From the NCBI RefSeq assembly GCF_000143415.4, contig NW_003314269.1, positions 2,320,118 through 2,384,117 of the forward strand: a stretch of 64,000 nt of DNA, read 5' to 3'. Each line of letters begins with the position of its first letter. Position 1 is the first letter of the stretch. This stretch comes from Selaginella moellendorffii (Eukaryota; Streptophyta; Lycopodiopsida; Selaginellales; Selaginellaceae). The translations under genes were made by a program, and so were the position numbers. The notes under the pieces were generated by a model. The model worked only from the letters and a program-made list of their open reading frames with translations. It was not told where the DNA came from and searched no databases. Shown here piece by piece: positions 54,196 to 64,000 of this stretch.

Positions 54196-56323
54196 TCATC
54201 CCATGGAATAGGACGGCCCCGGGAGATTGATGACCGTTGTCTTGGTCTTGGTCATCATGTTTATGGTGTTCGTCACGCCTTGCGATCCAATGCCGCTATC
54301 TCTGAGACCCTGTAGCGAAACCATTAAAATAAGAACCAAGAGATCATAGAATTCGATGATTGTGGTACCTGGAAGGGGAAGTGATCGGGCCCCCGAGCTG
54401 GGGCGGAGTTGATTTGCACGGTCCCGGTCTCCATTGCATCACTCACAATCATAGCCTTGTTGATGTCGCGAGTGAAGACACATCCCTGGAGAAACAACGA
54501 AAACAGCGTGAGAACTTTTTGAGGAACTTTGTCCGCTGATAGAATCGATGCTGGAGCTTTGGTTTACCTGGAGGCCGAGGTTGCTTGAGTTGCAGTGGTG
54601 GATGGCTTCCTCGACGGACTTGATCCGGATCACCGGGATCACTGGACCGAATGGTTCCTCCCAGGCCAGACGCATATCGGGTGTCACGCGGTCGACCAGG
54701 AGCGGCCAGATGAGATTTCCCTTGCGCTTGTAATCCTGGCAGAAGCTCGCTCCCTTCTCGCGTGCGTCCTCGACGAGATCCTCGATGAAGTTGGCGGACG
54801 CCTCGCTCACCACTGCCGTGATGTCGCTGTTGTCCTCTGGTGATCCCACCGTGAGCTTGGCGATCCTGGCGTTCACTTTGGCAACCAGCTCGTCCGCCAC
54901 GGAGTCCATAACCAGGACGAGCTTCACGGCCGTGCAGCGCTGCCCACTGCACAACACGAGAGTATGGTAGGTTCGATCCAAAGAAACTCCAGGACTTGCC
55001 TGTATGAGAAGCCTCCTTTGACGATGTTGGTAGCAGCGAGATCGATATCAGCGTCCTCCAAGACGATGCACGCATCCTTCCCTCCCAGCTCCATTTGGAG
55101 AGGAATCATCCCAGCCTTCTTGGAGATCGCAATGCCAGTGTCTCCACCGGTAAAACTGCGCAAGAAAAAGAGAAGATCAGTGACACCGCGGTGACGATCA
55201 AGAAGAACATATCCTTACCTGATGCAATTCACTCCGGAGTGCATGGTCAGGAAATCCCCAATCTCCGACCCCTTGCCCGTGATGCAGCTGATCAAACCCT
55301 TTGGGAATCCAGCAAGGTGGAAGCAGTGGATGGCATGGAGGCCGGCGACGGCGCCTTGCGTGGGAGGCTTGACCACCACGGCGTTGCCAGCGATGAGCGC
55401 GGGCGCGATCTTGGAGACGGCCAGATTGACGGGATAGTTGAAGGGAGGGATCGCCAAGATGACACCCAGTGGGATCTGCATGGATCAAAGATCGGTGAGA
55501 AACCGCGGTGTGGATCGATCGCTCGATACCTTAGAGGCGAGGCAAAGCTTGTTCCTGTCATTGCCGGTGAAGCTGTCCGAGACGAGGAACTTGCCCTCTG
55601 CCAAAACCCTGATCCCTTCCTCCGCCGTGTAGGAGATGAGATCGCCGGAGCGGACGACCTGCGCATCGAAATATCGATCTTGAGATGAGAACCCTGGAAA
55701 TTTTCGAGAACTAGAGGGAAGAGATAGAGAGGGGGAGAGATGCCATGCATGATCGAGATCGCGATACCTCCGACATTGCATCCTTGGCCGGCTTGGCGAT
55801 CTCCTTGATCAGGCACTCGGCGATCGGGTTCTTGAGCTCCTTGAGCAGCGACGCCGCCTTGTGGAGCTTCTCGGCCCGCTTCCAGAGGGGAGTCTTGGCC
55901 CACACGCGCTGCGCGACCTTGGCGCTGTCAATGGCGCGATTCACTTCCTCCTGCGTGCATGCTGCGAGAAAGAAGAGAAATCACGAGAATGTAGCCCGCG
56001 CCGCGTCGATCGATCGATCGATCGATCGCGGCTGGAAATCTCACTCACCCTGGACCTTGTACTGCGCTTCCCGCGTCGCGGGATTGGAGATTGTGACCGA
56101 TCGCCGCGACGAGGAGGTCTGCCACTCGCCATCGGCGTAATATTTGAAGCTCCCGTCCTCCTCCACGATGTCCTGGAAGGGCCCTGGCAGCCATGGATGG
56201 ATCAATCACACCGTGAGAATTACAAGCAAGAAGAAACTCCACAATCGATTGACCTAGCCAGCTTCGCCGGAGCGAGAGCGTCGGGATGGATTGCTCGGCG
56301 ACCGACATCATCTGGATCATCAT
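54196..56323 (-). CDS. GAPN: Non-phosphorylating NADP-dependent glyceraldehyde-3-phosphate dehydrogenase (ALDH11)
   Basis: Oxidises glyceraldehyde-3-phosphate to 3-phosphoglycerate with NADP in the cytosol. Nine exons: 56254-56323, 56049-56183, 55768-55961, 55530-55658, 55220-55475, 55010-55155, 54568-54946, 54368-54485 and 54196-54309. ALDH motifs: IPPFNYPVNLAVSKIAPAL, FTGGDTGIAISKK, the catalytic Glu in MELGGKDACIV and the catalytic Cys in FSYSGQRCTAVK; EEPFGPVIPVIRI follows. The end, GIGSQGVTNTINMMTKTKTTV then SYSMG, is that of plant GAPN. The intron after exon 6 begins with GC (CAG/GCAAGT in the transcript). The start at 56323 opens MMIQMMSVAEQS; a start at the later Met is equally possible. 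It converges with the broken IspH gene, 172 bases away. Confidence 0.94.
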
Positions 56324-56723
56324 GGTGGAAGAGAGAAAGAAGAAGGGATTCTATACGAGACGATCACCACGACGCTCTAGAACACGCGCCCTGGGAGAGC
56401 TCTCCACTCCGAGGGAAAATGTGGCTGCTCTAGGTCTTTTTATTTGGGCGTGGGTTTTGGTACTTCACACTTGCAAAGGGCTCCCGCCTCCTGCTGCTTC
56501 TGGGCCACTGAATCGAGCTGTCTTGTGCATGTTCCAACGGACTTACCAAGATTCCCTACCATCGATGAAAAAGCGTCCTAAGCCGGGTGAAAAGAACGTT
56601 TTCACCTGAGGTGACGCTACTGTAGACAAGCCCCTCTTTGCATGTTCAGCGGTCTCCTCCATTCAACGATAGTCAACTTCTAGTACGGTATAGTTTTTAT
56701 TGTAATGGCCAATGACTATATGG
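56324..56723. other. Spacer upstream of GAPN
   Basis: No gene seen. It should hold the GAPN promoter and the 3' UTR of the 2OG oxygenase. Confidence 0.4.
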
Positions 56724-57873
56724 TCAATGGTCAATGGCCCAGTTATCTATCTGGACGTTTGGCTTGCCCAAGTTCTTGAAATTGCCATCCCTCCTCATCT
56801 TGTAGTATTCTGCCCAGTTGACCGGCTTGTACTTAGCTGGATGATTCTCGTTGACCAGGTCGGGCAATGGGGCAGCGTTGGTCGCATAGGTTGGACTAAA
56901 GAAGACCGGGCAAGAGAAGCGGTCTCTGGTGGAGTTGACCACCACACGATGCTCGATGCTTTGGTACTTGCCGTTGCTCCAAACCTGTGAAAGGTAAACT
57001 CTGGAAGAGATGGGGGTGATAGAAAGGAAAATTTACCTGGATGAGGTCTCCAATGTTCACTGCAAATGCGTCCCGGCGAGCTTTCACTTGGACCCACTGA
57101 TCGTTCCTTTTGGATTTCACTTGGAGCCCCCCAACCTCGTCCTGGGCTAGCAGCGTGAGGGCGCAGCCATCTTTGTGCCTGCTCACTCCAAGAACAAGGT
57201 CGGGGGACGGGCACTTTCGGTAGAAATTGAGGCGAACTCGAGTGGATCCTCCCACGAAGTGTTCGTTCAAGGCCTTGGCGGGAGCTCCGAGGCTCTCAAC
57301 GACGAGCTCCAGGACCTTGAAAGCTAGCGCCTCCATAGCCGCCGAGTAATTCTTGCAAGCATCCCTGTCAAAATCGCATAAACAGATTCCTGGATGATAG
57401 AGAACCTCTAGGGAGAAATACCTGAATTCCGGAGGATTTGAAGGCCATTTGTTCGTAAAAACTTGCTTTGGATCGATTTCGGCTCTCTCGCAGGCCAAGT
57501 AGTCGTAGACCTCCTTCCAGTCGCGGACATTCTTGGTGAGCTCCATGTCGAAGTATCCCATGGCGTTATCCGCAGTTCTCGTCACCTTGCGCTTCTCCTC
57601 GAGATCCAGGTCGAAAAACTCCCTGGCCGACGACTCCACCTCGTCCAGCACACGCTGCGAGACCCCGTGATTGACAATCTGGAAAAATCCCCATTCCTGT
57701 GCAGCGTCTCCGATTTGCCGCACAATGCTCTCCCTGTAGCTGCGATCCTGGGGCGATTCCGCAGCCTCCCAGTGCCATCCTTTGAGATCAATCACTGGAA
57801 TTCCATCCGTGGAATTTACTTGGCCTGGGCGATGTTCGGAAGGAAGAACAAAGACCGGAAGAACTTCAGCCAT
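56724..57873 (-). CDS. 2-oxoglutarate/Fe(II)-dependent dioxygenase, DOXC class
   Basis: Soluble oxygenase of specialised or hormone metabolism; substrate unknown. Three exons, 57422-57873, 57037-57364 and 56724-56984, give 346 residues. The N-terminal DIOX_N part shows GIPVIDLKGW and EWGFFQIVNHGVSQRVLDEV. The jelly-roll core shows VRLNFYRKCPSPDLVLGVSRHKDG (first His and Asp of the iron site), the second His in YQSIEHRVVVN and the 2OG-binding RxS in RFSCPVFFSP. All ligands are present. The start is the ATG at 57873 (MAEVLPVFVLPSEH), because the frame upstream opens only at a GTG. Upstream lies the Helitron block. Confidence 0.93.
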
Positions 57874-58020
57874 CGATAAGACCAGATTCACTGAACCATT
57901 TCGTTTTCATATAAGCCAAAGTGACACGTGTCATTAGACAATTCACGTATGAAACAAACACATGTTTGTCCTAAGCCCTTTGCACATCATTGAAGAAGTT
58001 AATATAATGGATATGCTTTA
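57874..58020. other. Short AT-rich promoter region of the 2OG oxygenase
   Basis: Between the oxygenase ATG and the first Helitron-like end. No further features seen. Confidence 0.4.
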
Positions 58021-58165
58021 CCGAGTACTTGCCCAGCAAATGCTAGGTGGTTTGCAAAGAAGTTTCTATTATTGAGGTTTATCATTACAATTTATAATGT
58101 TAAAGTCATTATAAGTGCTATAGCTTGTTTTGTTTTGGAAATCTAACATAGCACTAATATCTAGA
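58021..58165 (-). mobile_element. Short Helitron derivative
   Basis: Reading the minus strand, about 45 bases (AGCATTTATAATGACTTTAA-like) match the interior of the large Helitron at 62225-62270. They are followed directly by the same terminal sequence as the large element (TTTGCAAACCACCTAGC, ATTTGCTGGG). So this is a copy with nearly everything internal removed. The final CTAG of a Helitron is changed to CTCG. Confidence 0.5.
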
Positions 58166-58199
58166 GAAGGAATACTTGCTTAGCAAATGCTGGGTGGTT

Positions 58200-59780
58200 T
58201 ACAAAGAGGTTTAATATAAAACCTCTTTATAAGAATTGTAAAAACAAAAAGATCTTGAGGAAGGAAGTGGCTTTGGTGTGTGGTGTTTTGAACTTTAATT
58301 CTAAGTCCATGTGGTGATGTGCATCTTGATAAAGCCACATAAAGTTGCCCATGAGTGAAAATTGGGTGGGGCAAGTAAACTCCAACTCGGTCAAATGTTT
58401 GTCTTTGGCATTTGGAGATTGTTAAGTAGTAGCCTAAACGAATTGGAAATTGTTTTTTGAACATTTTAAACGGAATGTCTGCATTTGATGGTATTAGTGT
58501 GATACGTGGGATAAAAATTCTTGTCCCTTTAAATTGCCCCATCACAATTTCACAATCTAAAACATTTGGTAGTGCATTTTTTAGGATGAGACATGTGCCA
58601 TTGCATAGTCCTGCTGATGGAAACATATTCCTTAGGAGGATAAAAACAACACTTTGTTTGAGAAAGAGTTTATGTGGTGAGAGACTAGAAGGTGTGATAA
58701 AATTTAGGAATTCTATTGGAAAATTTTCAAGATGTTCAGTGTCAACAAAATCAATGCTTTTGTAGATATATATGTATCACCTTGTAATCTAGAGACAATA
58801 GTATTGTTGATTACAAATGTGTCATCGTTAAGTGGGGTAAGTATAACTTGATTGGCTGCAATATAAGAGTTTGAAATATCAAGTACTGAAGGGTAGACAA
58901 AATCAATAATAAATGAATAAATTAGTTGTGTATGAGGTAATAAAATGGAGTTAAAAGGTAAAGATGGTAAATTTTGAAAGTTTTCACCATTTCCAACTTT
59001 GAGAAGCCATTAAGCCCATGATTTATCACTTTCAGCAAGCTGCATATTTGTTTTCAAAGATAATTTTCTAAATAATCTCCATAATTTATTCATTCTTACA
59101 AAACTTGAAATAATTTATGCTCTATGTCCACGTGGAATGACTGGAAGTGTTTGTTTAAAGTCCCCACTAGTGATAACAATTATGCCACTAAAAGGTAATG
59201 ATGTATTTTTTAGCTTTCGCAACACTCAATTAATAGTAGTGAATGCATGAGTGTGAACCATACTTATTTCATCCCATAACAATACGTTAGTAGTTTTGAT
59301 TCTTATATCTGTTTCACTATTAGCAGTTATAGCAGAAGTTGATGTTTCATTTATTGGAACAAAAAGTTTAAAAGTTGTGTGTGACATTTGGCCATTATAG
59401 AGTAAAGTACTTGCAATTCCTATCCAAACTATGCTAACAACATTTATTTTTTTCAGCTATAAAATATTTATAAGAGTGTTAAGAAGAAATGTTTTACCAG
59501 TACCACCAGGGCCATTAATAAAAATGTATCAATTTTGTTTAATTGGGTGATCAATAACATTAAGAATATCATTAAAAATATTTAACTGTTCTTGATTAAA
59601 TTGAGGAATATTTTTTTCAACATTTTGATATATTTGTGTTGAGTTGACAATAGTTTCATCATCAAAATTTTCAGACGGGAAAGGTAGATGGTAGTTTTGA
59701 TTAGTTTTGCCATGCATTTTCATTTTTATATTTATATTATGTAAAGTATGTTCATAATGACAAATTGAATTTGTTTGCAT
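58200..59780 (-). pseudogene. Helitron PIF1-type helicase part, broken
   Basis: Motifs in order on the minus strand: FNQEQLNIFNDIL at about 59570-59610, Walker A GPGGTGKTFLLN at about 59490-59515, Walker B LLWDEISMVHTHAF at about 59240-59290, GGDFKQTLPVIPRG (followed by a stop) near 59120-59180, and the C-terminal block FKKQFPIRLGYYLTISKCQ plus HGQLYVALSRCTSPHGL at 58300-58460. Stops between the motifs show decay. Confidence 0.87.
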
Positions 59781-59867
59781 GAAATCCTCAGAAAGGAAGT
59801 CCTTAAATTTATCTCATAAGAAGTAACGATCTTTTGGAGTGCAAAAGATATAAAGTAATACAAATAA

Positions 59868-62281
59868 TTATCTTAATTGTGATGGTATTCTAAAAAAGCA
59901 GGCATCTTCTAAATAGTTTTCCCATTCGATATCATTAGCTATAAGCCCCATTGCATTTGCAACTTGTTGAAATGTGTTATAATATATATTATTAATTGTC
60001 TTAAAATCTTTGAAAGACATAACACCTATTTTATGGAGTAAAATAAAATGTAAATAATATAATTCAACATTAAATGGCGACACAGAATACATTTGGGGAA
60101 TGACATTTCTTGTATGTCAAATTTGCCAATTATGAGTATGAGGGTTAAATGTATAATATAAAGGGATCTCAAGATATGTATATTGTTTAGCATTTGGGTC
60201 ATTTATATTTAATTCAAACTATTTTGTTAACATTGTACCATTTTGAGTGGCTCTTTGAAATGCTATTTTTTCAGAACCTTCTATAAAATAAATGTTTTGA
60301 AAATTTGGAAGATGGATAGGAAGACAGATTATAGGGGTTGAACGACCATGCATTTTAAATTTAAAAAGTCTCCATATTGCCTCTGGAGCAGATACATAAT
60401 GTGTATATAAAAAAGTTGAGATTTCATCAGGTTATTGGGTTGCTGAATGGATTTTAATTGTTGCACAATCATAACCTTTATAGACATATTGAAATAAATA
60501 CTTAATACTTTTTATAGTAGAACAAATTTCAATATTAATATGAGCATTATATTTTTTACAAAGGTATTTATTATAAGGCACTACCCAGTGATTATCAATA
60601 TAGCACCCATTTTTTAGAAATGTGCGGCTATTATCAAGTCTATAATAATCTGGATATCCTAGTTTCATAATTAAATTTTTTTGGATAACCTTTTGAGCAA
60701 GTGCCATTTTCCATGCAAGGACTATTAGGGTAAAAAGGTCCACATGAACCATGTATCATATAAGATGTAACTATCTTAGAAATTTCAAATTCATCTTGAG
60801 GATCAAGCAATTATGCCATTATGTATTGATCAATAGCATTACAGTGTTTAATCTTGTTTTCATGAGATAAAATCTTTAGAAAGTGACAATGTGGAAGGCC
60901 TTTCTTTTAAAATTCAATTACATATATAAAAGCAATACAATTTCCAAAAATATGTTTTTTTAGTAATATCATTCAAAAATTCTTTAAGCTTGATATGAAA
61001 TACTCTAAAAACCAAGTCTGGACGATCCTCAGGGCCTTTATTTGATGTAAATTTTTAGAAATTTCTGGCCATTTGGGATTGTATGTAAAAGTAATGAAAA
61101 GATCTGTCTTTGAAAAATGAGTAACTATCTTGATAATTTTGTTGCATTGCTCTAGGGCCACCCCCAAAACTTAAAGGTAAAATAACAATCTTGCCTGGAT
61201 TTATATTTTCATTAGTAGCACGGTTTGCAACATAATCCATAAGACTAATATACATTTCAACTCGTAATTGTTTCTGATGAGTGCGATAGTAATTCAAATT
61301 ATTGCTTTCAACTTTTACATATGCATCAACTATATATTGTTGTGTGAGTTTTCCTGCATGTAAAATTTGATCAAAACCAAAGTGTATTGAGTCTCTTATA
61401 GATAAACAGTATGCATAATATTGGAGTAATGTAATTTGACGTCCGGAATTAAAATTATTTTTGTGCCAGCCTTTATCACCAAAAGGAAATATTAATGGGT
61501 AAACCATTGGATCACAATTATAATCAAATGTTGAGATACATTTAGAATTGCTTACAGTTGGATATATACAAATTTCACGACAATGTGGCGGTTCTCCATC
61601 ATCATTAACAAACACAACAACAACATCATTTATCCATGGAACATTATAGTGTTGTGGATTAGTTCCTTCAGTTTTTAATAACATGTAAACACCACGTATA
61701 GGATAACCTGAAAGTGTAGTAGAATGAATTTCTTCTTGTTCCATTTCATACATCATTTTGAAAGCTTGAGCATATAGGTTAACATGACAAAGCAAAGCAT
61801 CAAGATATTTAAGTAAGTTTGTTTCACAGCTTGAATTAAAAGGGTTTTGCTTTCTTATATCTGTAGCTTCTACAGTATCAAGTATATAAAGTTGTCCATA
61901 AGTTCGATATTGACCTTCAGAAGGATGTGCTGATACAATATTATGATATATTTGACCATGGATTTTAAAGCAATAAGGACCATGACCTTTTACAATATCA
62001 ATATTAGAAGACATAGATGCAAAAACAAGAGCACTATTGTAATGTCTAATATTTGTTCTAAAGTTAGAGTTTTTATGTTGCTTGTAAAGTGAAAGTAAAC
62101 AAAATGGTAAAGGTGAAATTGGAGGTAATACAACTTGGTTATTCTGGCAACACATTGAAGAGTTTTCATCTTTAAAATGCAATGCATTACAAAAAGTACA
62201 AACAAATGATAAACTACCAATATTAAAATCTATAATGTTAAAGTCATTATAAATGCTATGGCTTGCTAGTGTGGTATTCAT
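59868..62281 (-). pseudogene. Helitron Rep part, broken
   Basis: The longest intact piece (61055-62281, 408 residues) contains CTFCNALHFKDENSSMCC, YRTYGQLYILD, DPMVYPLIFPFGDKGWH and LPLSFGGGPRAMQQNYQD, a typical Helitron_like_N region. The Rep HUH motif is read at about 60880-60905 as KGLPHCHFLKIL. Downstream pieces give DNHWVVPYNKYLCKKYNAHINIE and the block NVELYYLHFILLHKIGVMSFKD. Several stops and frame changes separate them, so the protein is not made whole. Confidence 0.85.
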
Positions 62282-62587
62282 GGGTGGGTGTGGTGGATTT
62301 AATATTGCTTGATATATGTGATCATCATAATGACGTGCATATAAGGTTCCAGATGCTTCTGACTATCTAACTGATTGGCATATGTAATCATTATCATGAT
62401 TAATATTTTGGTGTATAGAATTATTATCATGATTATTTTTAACAGCTATAATATGTGTATCATAATTAATCATAGTTTCAGAGGCATCTAAATCTCCATT
62501 AGATTGTTTACTATGTCGCATGGCTCTCAAAAGATGGCGGAGGCAAGGCATTTTCAGTCAATTTGATTGTAGATTTAAAGCTTATCT

Positions 62588-62609
62588 CTATATATATATA
62601 TATATATAT
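62588..62609. repeat. TA-dinucleotide microsatellite
   Basis: An uninterrupted alternating TA run of about 21 bases at the upstream edge of the Helitron. Confidence 0.85.
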
Positions 62610-63000
62610 TAGTTGAGTTTGTATAGAAGTTTATGTAGAATAGGAATGCAGACTACAATTGGATATATATAAATTTCACAACTATGTAATGATCCACAAT
62701 TGTAGCAAGCTTGGATATTACAAAGTTGAATGTTCATAACTTACTAGCAAAGCAAGCTTTGCAATTTTGAGCTCCAGCCCCAAGTGCTGCTCCTACGCCA
62801 GCATCAAGTTACCTGGCACAGCATCCCAGACACCTGAGAAAGCCCATAAGCACACATCATTGAAACCAACCCTCTGAATCTTAGAAACTGGAACTAAATT
62901 TTAGATTTGACGGAAGCAGTATCGGACGGAAAAAAAATCTCATCATAGAATACAAAATCTTACCGGTTGCCCATGGCATCAAAGGTCGAACTCAAACGAA
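62610..63000. other. Spacer between Helitron and the tandem repeat
   Basis: No gene recognised. Words such as TGGATATATATAAATTTCACAA (split by single changes) also occur in the Helitron near 61560, so part of this may be Helitron-derived. Confidence 0.35.
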
Positions 63001-63437
63001 AAAGAGAAGCGTAGCCTAGAACAGCTGCTGCCTGTGAGAGAAACCAATCCATCAGTTGCAGAAACGAATAAAAAAGGAAGAACGATCGAAGAACTTGAAA
63101 GAAACCTAGAGTGCTGGAGATGGCACTGCTGCTCTAATTACATCGGCCATGGGCCATTGGCAATCAAATTGATGAGTGGCAGACGAATTTTTTGGAGTCA
63201 AAGGCTGAAACACAAACAAAAAAGAGAAGCGTAGCCTAGAACAACTGCTGCATGCGAGAGAAACCAATCCATCAGTCGCAGAAATGAATCAAAAAGGAAG
63301 AACGATTGAAGAACAATCGAAGAACCTGAAAGGAACCTGGAGTGCTGGAGATGGCGCTGCTGCTCTAATTACATCGGCCATGGGCCATTGGCAATCAAAT
63401 TGATGAGTGGCAGACGAATTTTTTGGAGCCCTAGGAG
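63001..63437. repeat. Two-copy tandem repeat, unit about 220 bases
   Basis: The block starting AAAGAGAAGCGTAGCCTAGA at 63001 returns at 63221. Both copies contain GAGAGAAACCAATCCATCAG, GGAAGAACGAT, AGTGCTGGAGATGGC and CATCGGCCATGGGCCATTGG, and end GACGAATTTTTTGGAG. Copy 2 has an extra 11 bases from a small internal duplication around GAAGAAC. No coding role is evident. Confidence 0.9.
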
Positions 63438-63614
63438 TGCATGGTGTAACACCTGTCACTATGCCCTCTTCCCTTCCCGGCCACACGTCTATCCCGCACA
63501 TTGGCCACCACAACATTGAGCCAATATTCCTACTAACCATGGCTTCTGAGTCTGCCCCCAGCCTGGGATCAGACGGCTGCGGGGGTTTAGGTTCTTCATT
63601 CTTATTATTATAGA

Positions 63615-64000
63615 CTAGTATTTGCCCAGCCAATGCTGGGTACTTAGCAAAGCCTCTCAAACTTATTAACATATCTTTGTGAGAGAATTTGCTCATATTT
63701 CACAATTTCCTTGTGAGATCATTCCTTCATTTTTAGCACCGGTCCATTGCTATCCATTGGGTCATAGGGAAAGTAAAAAAGTAAACAAAGTTTATTATAG
63801 TTTGTTTTTAAGTTTTAAGGTGTAGTAGCATAGGAGTTAGTTAATATAAAGCTTCTTTATATACAGTATTGATGGTGAATGTTGATGAATTGAATGGAAT
63901 TAAGCGGCCTTGTGTCAACTCGAATTGCAAGTTGTTGTGGTGATGTGCATCTTGAGAGTGCAACATAGAGCTGCGCATGGGTAAAGACTGGCTGGGGTAA
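63615..64000 (-). mobile_element. 3' end of a second Helitron, cut by the window edge
   Basis: The minus strand reads the helicase C-terminus (PVFTHAQLYVALSRCTSP, then QLAIRVDTRPLN and a stop), then noncoding DNA with a terminal hairpin CCCAGC-ATTG-GCTGGG (63625-63640), then six bases and the canonical end CTAG (63615-63618) followed by T. This matches the Helitron rule of a CTRR end preceded by a hairpin and inserted at A/T. The helicase end is less decayed than in the element at 58166-62560. Confidence 0.85.

Larger units (their letters stand above)
58166..62560 (-). mobile_element. Decayed autonomous-type Helitron
   Basis: Rolling-circle DNA transposon on the minus strand: Helitron-like N region and Rep part at about 59868-62281, then PIF1-type helicase at about 58200-59780. 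The 3' terminal hairpin region (CCCAGCATTTGCTAAGCAAG) lies at about 58170-58195. Stops split the single large protein into pieces, and base composition is much more AT-rich than the neighbouring genes. The 5' end was not located precisely; it is placed near a TA-dinucleotide run at about 62588-62609. Confidence 0.85.

Noticed and set aside
63289-63696. 135-codon minus-strand frame across the tandem repeat
   Set aside because: It spans the repeat and the Helitron end, and shows no recognisable domain.

Overview
This is nuclear plant DNA. The best fit is a lycophyte such as Selaginella: genes are densely packed with many introns of only 45-60 bases, there are long intronless PPR genes, and the families present are land-plant ones (P450, dirigent, SWEET, plastid IspH, starch branching enzyme, NodGS). 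The species is inferred from style and content, because no marker gene was compared.

Layout. 1-5.2 kb: 3' end of a peroxisomal-type citrate synthase and a complete five-finger CCCH protein. 5.5-15.3 kb: a decayed P450, then a cluster of secreted bulb-lectin-like genes (two intact, two relics), interleaved with a PH/LRR gene and a broken copy of it. 15.5-19.6 kb: RNase T2, a dirigent gene, a scrambled 2OG-oxygenase relic and an intact P450. 19.9-27.5 kb: a SART3-like splicing factor, a cyclin T gene, a PPR gene and two U5 snRNA genes on the minus strand. The U5 genes mark a segmental duplication that also left a cyclin T fragment. 27.6-39.6 kb: SWEET, a fused amidohydrolase/glutamine-synthetase (NodGS/FluG type), two convergent GH28 genes and an SDR. 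39.9-50.8 kb: two abutting PPR genes, a starch branching enzyme and a second intact P450. 51-57.9 kb: a hAT relic, a broken IspH copy, non-phosphorylating GAPDH and a 2OG oxygenase. 58-64 kb: an AT-rich block made of a decayed Helitron, a short derivative of it, a 220-base tandem repeat and the 3' end of a second Helitron that runs out of the window.

How the genes relate. Most genes are independent single-copy loci, not an operon-like pathway. The common theme is local duplication followed by decay: lectin, PH/LRR, P450, U5/cyclin T, 2OG relics, GH28 and Helitron. The two spliceosome-related loci, U5 snRNA and a SART3-like protein, lie within 1 kb of each other; this may be chance. The most informative new observations are the two U5 genes, the IspH copy that has lost its first iron-sulfur cysteine segment and carries two frame breaks, and the lectin-like family whose N-terminal 200 residues I cannot assign. 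Exon boundaries were read by eye and may be off by one or two bases.
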